From Anaerolineae bacterium (GTDB taxonomy: Bacteria > Chloroflexota > Anaerolineae > 4572-78 > J111), in assembly GCA_020433785.1 (NCBI GenBank), contig JAGRCC010000451.1, positions 1 to 32,030 on the forward strand: a stretch of DNA of 32,030 nucleotides. Reading direction: 5' to 3'. The position numbers were made by a program, and so were the translations under genes. The notes under the pieces were generated by a model. That model was given only the letters and a program-made list of their open reading frames with translations. It had not been told where the DNA came from and ran no database searches. Below, piece after piece: positions 30,792-32,030 of the stretch. Position 1 is the first letter of the stretch, and the number at the start of each line of letters is the position of its first letter.

Positions 30792-30980
30792 ATGGCTATC
30801 TCAGATGACAAGGTTTTTATCACGGCTGTGGTGTCAGATGATCTAAAGCGGTGGATTCAAGATCGGGCAAAGGCCCAGAATCGGAGTTTATCGAATATGG
30901 TCGGCGTTTTGCTGATGCGGGCCAAGGAAAATGAAATGAGGCAAGCCGCCCAAAACGGGCGTGAAATCGTCAAAAATTAA
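30792..30980 (+). CDS. Ribbon-helix-helix protein (Arc type)
   Basis: 62 aa from ATG 30792, with GGGGG 5 nt upstream; a GTG two codons earlier is inside that site. The core VFITAVVSDDLKRWIQDRAKAQNRSLSNMVGVLLMRAKENE has the beta strand and two helices of Arc-like repressors, with RSLSNMV as the turn into helix two. It is the first gene after the regulated early promoter. Two ATGTAATTAT direct repeats (30750-30759 and 30771-30780) in the leader could be its own sites. Confidence 0.72.
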   Translation: MAISDDKVFITAVVSDDLKRWIQDRAKAQNRSLSNMVGVLLMRAKENEMRQAAQNGREIVKN

Positions 30981-31008
30981 AATCTCAACTTATTATCGGA
31001 GGAATATC

Positions 31009-31182
31009 ATGAGTAAAAAATCAAAACAAAGACAAGCGGTTGAAGCCGAGGTTATTGAGGGACACATGGAGTTTGCCGTCGCCAGCTTGAACGATGTTCA
31101 AACCGATCTGTGCTCACCAGACTACCAAATTTATCTCAAAAAACTGCGGACCGCAATCGATTCTAGACTCGCGGAAAAATAG
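31009..31182 (+). CDS. Small hypothetical protein (57 aa)
   Basis: ATG 31009 with GGAGG 6 nt upstream. A basic start (MSKKSKQRQ) is followed by helical sequence EAEVIEGHMEFAVASLNDVQTDL and LKKLRTAIDSRLAEK. No known family. It lies 28 bp after the RHH gene in the same direction. Confidence 0.6.
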   Translation: MSKKSKQRQAVEAEVIEGHMEFAVASLNDVQTDLCSPDYQIYLKKLRTAIDSRLAEK

Positions 31183-31200
31183 TAATCCAGTCAGATGCGA

Positions 31201-31233
31201 AAAGCGCATCAGGATGGCCCCCTGACGCGCTTT
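31201..31233 (+). terminator. Hairpin between small early genes, possible attenuator
   Basis: AAAGCGCATCAGG (31201-31213) and CCTGACGCGCTTT (31221-31233) form a 13-bp stem with one mismatch and a 7-nt loop. Only three T's end it, so termination would be partial. Confidence 0.5.
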
Positions 31234-31269
31234 CTAACACCACACTATCAGCTAAAGGAGCATAGTGCA

Positions 31270-31698
31270 ATGTCTAACCAAAATTCTACCCCACCCGCCC
31301 AAACCGGGCAACTATCCCTAATTTTCTTTCAGCAGTATCAAATCCTGCTCCTGCAGGGGCAAATTGATTATCTCCAGGCCGAAATAGACCGGGCGATCCG
31401 GCTGCTGGAGCAGGCCAAAGCCGAATCGAACGGCACCCAGCCGGCCCTAACGCCACAAGAGGCGGTATTAGCCGCCGCCGGTGAACTCACCCAGCAGGGC
31501 CAGACCTGGTTCACTCAAGAGGATATTTTGACCGTTCGAGCAGCGGTTGATCTTCGCGCCCAGTTGACCGGCTTAACCATTCCGGCCGGTACCGTCGGTA
31601 GAGTACTGGCCGCCGATAGAGACAGCTTAACCGTTGATTTTGGCCTGGCCACCGTTCACCGGCTGCCGCGTGATACCCACCTGGTAGAGGTGCAATGA
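31270..31698 (+). CDS. Coiled-coil protein with C-terminal SH3-like segment (142 aa)
   Basis: ATG 31270 is chosen for AAAGGAG 9 nt upstream; a longer frame to 31195 would run through the hairpin at 31201. Residues about 17-55 form a coiled coil (FFQQYQILLLQGQIDYLQAEIDRAIRLLEQAKAE). The C-terminal 50 residues (DLRAQLTGLTIPAGTVGRVLAADRDSLTVDFGLATVHRLPRD) have the strand pattern of a KOW/SH3-like barrel, with GTVGRVL and SLTVDFG as neighbouring strands. I know similar tails in plasmid proteins but no function. It overlaps the next gene by 4 bp. Confidence 0.65.
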   Translation: MSNQNSTPPAQTGQLSLIFFQQYQILLLQGQIDYLQAEIDRAIRLLEQAKAESNGTQPALTPQEAVLAAAGELTQQGQTWFTQEDILTVRAAVDLRAQLTGLTIPAGTVGRVLAADRDSLTVDFGLATVHRLPRDTHLVEVQ

Positions 31699-31949
31699 TG
31701 ACCACCAAACAGGAATCGATTCACGCCTGGCTCAAAGCCACAGACACAGCGTTAAACGCTTTGCACAGTTGGCGAGCTTATCTCCAAGTCTGGCAGCAGT
31801 ACCAAGCGCCGATTGAAGATGACTTTTTTATGGCCGTTGTTCAGGATATGGCCCAAGCCGGCCTGCTCGAATGGTTGGACGGCAGCGAGGCCGGGTTAGA
31901 CAACCTCAGAGAGGTTTTGACCGAAGGGAGAATCGATGAACGCCAATAA
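31695..31949 (+). CDS. Small acidic hypothetical protein (84 aa)
   Basis: ATG 31695 overlaps the preceding stop (ATGA); a second ATG at 31698 has slightly better distance to GAGGTG. Helical and Trp-rich: HAWLKATDTALNALHSWRAYLQVWQQYQ, then DDFFMAVVQDMAQAGLLEWL. No known family. Its 3' end overlaps the next gene by 14 bp. Confidence 0.6.
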   Translation: MMTTKQESIHAWLKATDTALNALHSWRAYLQVWQQYQAPIEDDFFMAVVQDMAQAGLLEWLDGSEAGLDNLREVLTEGRIDERQ

Positions 31950-32030
31950 GATTATAGCTTACACGACCGGCCTGTTAACCCTGCTGCTGGCCCTGTTCAG
32001 TTTCGTTCTTAGCTTCAACGCTTTAACCGA
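31936..32030 (+). CDS. Start of a membrane protein, SpdB/DUF2637-like (cut by window edge)
   Basis: ATG 31936 with GAAGGGAG 5 nt upstream. The 31 visible codons give a polar start (MNANKIIAYT) and a membrane helix GLLTLLLALFSFVLSFNALT. The LSF-NAL pattern resembles the first helix of DUF2637 proteins, which often precede FtsK/TraB-like genes in conjugative elements. Too short to be sure. Confidence 0.5.
   Translation, partial: MNANKIIAYTTGLLTLLLALFSFVLSFNALT

Larger units (their letters stand above)
16700..32030. mobile_element. Integrated plasmid/phage-like accessory region (right end outside window)
   Basis: From just upstream of the TPR gene to the window edge every recognisable gene is of mobile type: FtsK/TraB-like ATPase, tyrosine recombinase, RHH regulators, replication helicase, tape measure protein, phage-type HTH protein, ParB-like fragments, exported nuclease and cI-like repressor. 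Gene spacing is tight with many 4-20 bp overlaps and GGAGG-type ribosome sites. The borders are not certain: the left one is inferred from gene content, and no tRNA or convincing att pair was found. It may be one element or two abutting ones, with a break near the terminator at 30218-30253. Confidence 0.7.

Overview
The window looks like a piece of a Chloroflexota (probably Anaerolineae-type) chromosome of moderate GC, joined to a long stretch of mobile-element DNA. The lineage is an inference. It rests on the Thr/Pro-rich linkers joining a membrane anchor to an outer domain, on the mix of a beta-propeller Ser/Thr kinase with a classical menaquinone operon, and on the codon style. No rRNA or tRNA is present to confirm it.

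Region 1 (1-6062, minus strand) is an apparent three-gene operon read leftwards from a good promoter at 6159-6130. It holds an unrecognised 882-aa protein, then (ATGA overlap) a transmembrane Ser/Thr protein kinase with a C-terminal beta-propeller, then a gamma-glutamyltransferase that runs off the left edge.

Region 2 (6063-15197, plus strand) starts with a 360-bp control region carrying an 18-bp perfect palindrome and a sigma70-type promoter with a TetR-type operator. It drives tetR-menF-menD-menB-menE, which covers four steps of menaquinone synthesis (isochorismate synthase, SEPHCHC synthase, DHNA-CoA synthase, OSB-CoA ligase); menC, menH and menA are not here. A separate promoter serves a HAD-family hydrolase and an overlapping LamG-like protein. 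Convergent to them (minus strand, 15249-16685) lie clpS and a membrane TPR protein.

Region 3 (about 16.7 kb to the right end) is accessory DNA. Its genes are small, tightly packed, often overlapping and mostly preceded by strong GGAGG-type ribosome sites. The left part resembles an integrative conjugative or plasmid-like element: a four-TM protein with a C-terminal helix-turn-helix, a two-TM protein, an FtsK/TraB-like ATPase and a tyrosine recombinase. Next come ribbon-helix-helix control and a replication helicase with a DnaB N-domain, a RepA-like ATPase and a winged helix, whose 3' end and downstream spacer carry 9-bp iteron-like repeats in opposing arrays. A phage-like block follows: small genes, a TP901-type tape measure protein and a phage-type HTH protein, with no capsid, portal or large terminase gene in view. 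After that come a 5'-truncated, tandemly duplicated ParB-like gene loaded with a repeated octamer, and a membrane-anchored nuclease with a lamin-tail domain ending at a strong terminator. The last 1.7 kb holds a cI-like repressor divergent from an early operon (RHH protein, small proteins, start of a membrane protein).

The most unusual signals are: (1) the octamer cluster at 28414-29014, where twelve copies of T[A/G]TAAC[A/T]A-like sites sit at almost the same offsets in two diverged gene copies and the octamer has changed in concert within each copy; (2) the iteron arrays at 23373-23595; (3) a 31-bp exact direct repeat flanking a terminator just before the tape measure gene; (4) an arm-8-arm inverted repeat directly behind the integrase gene.
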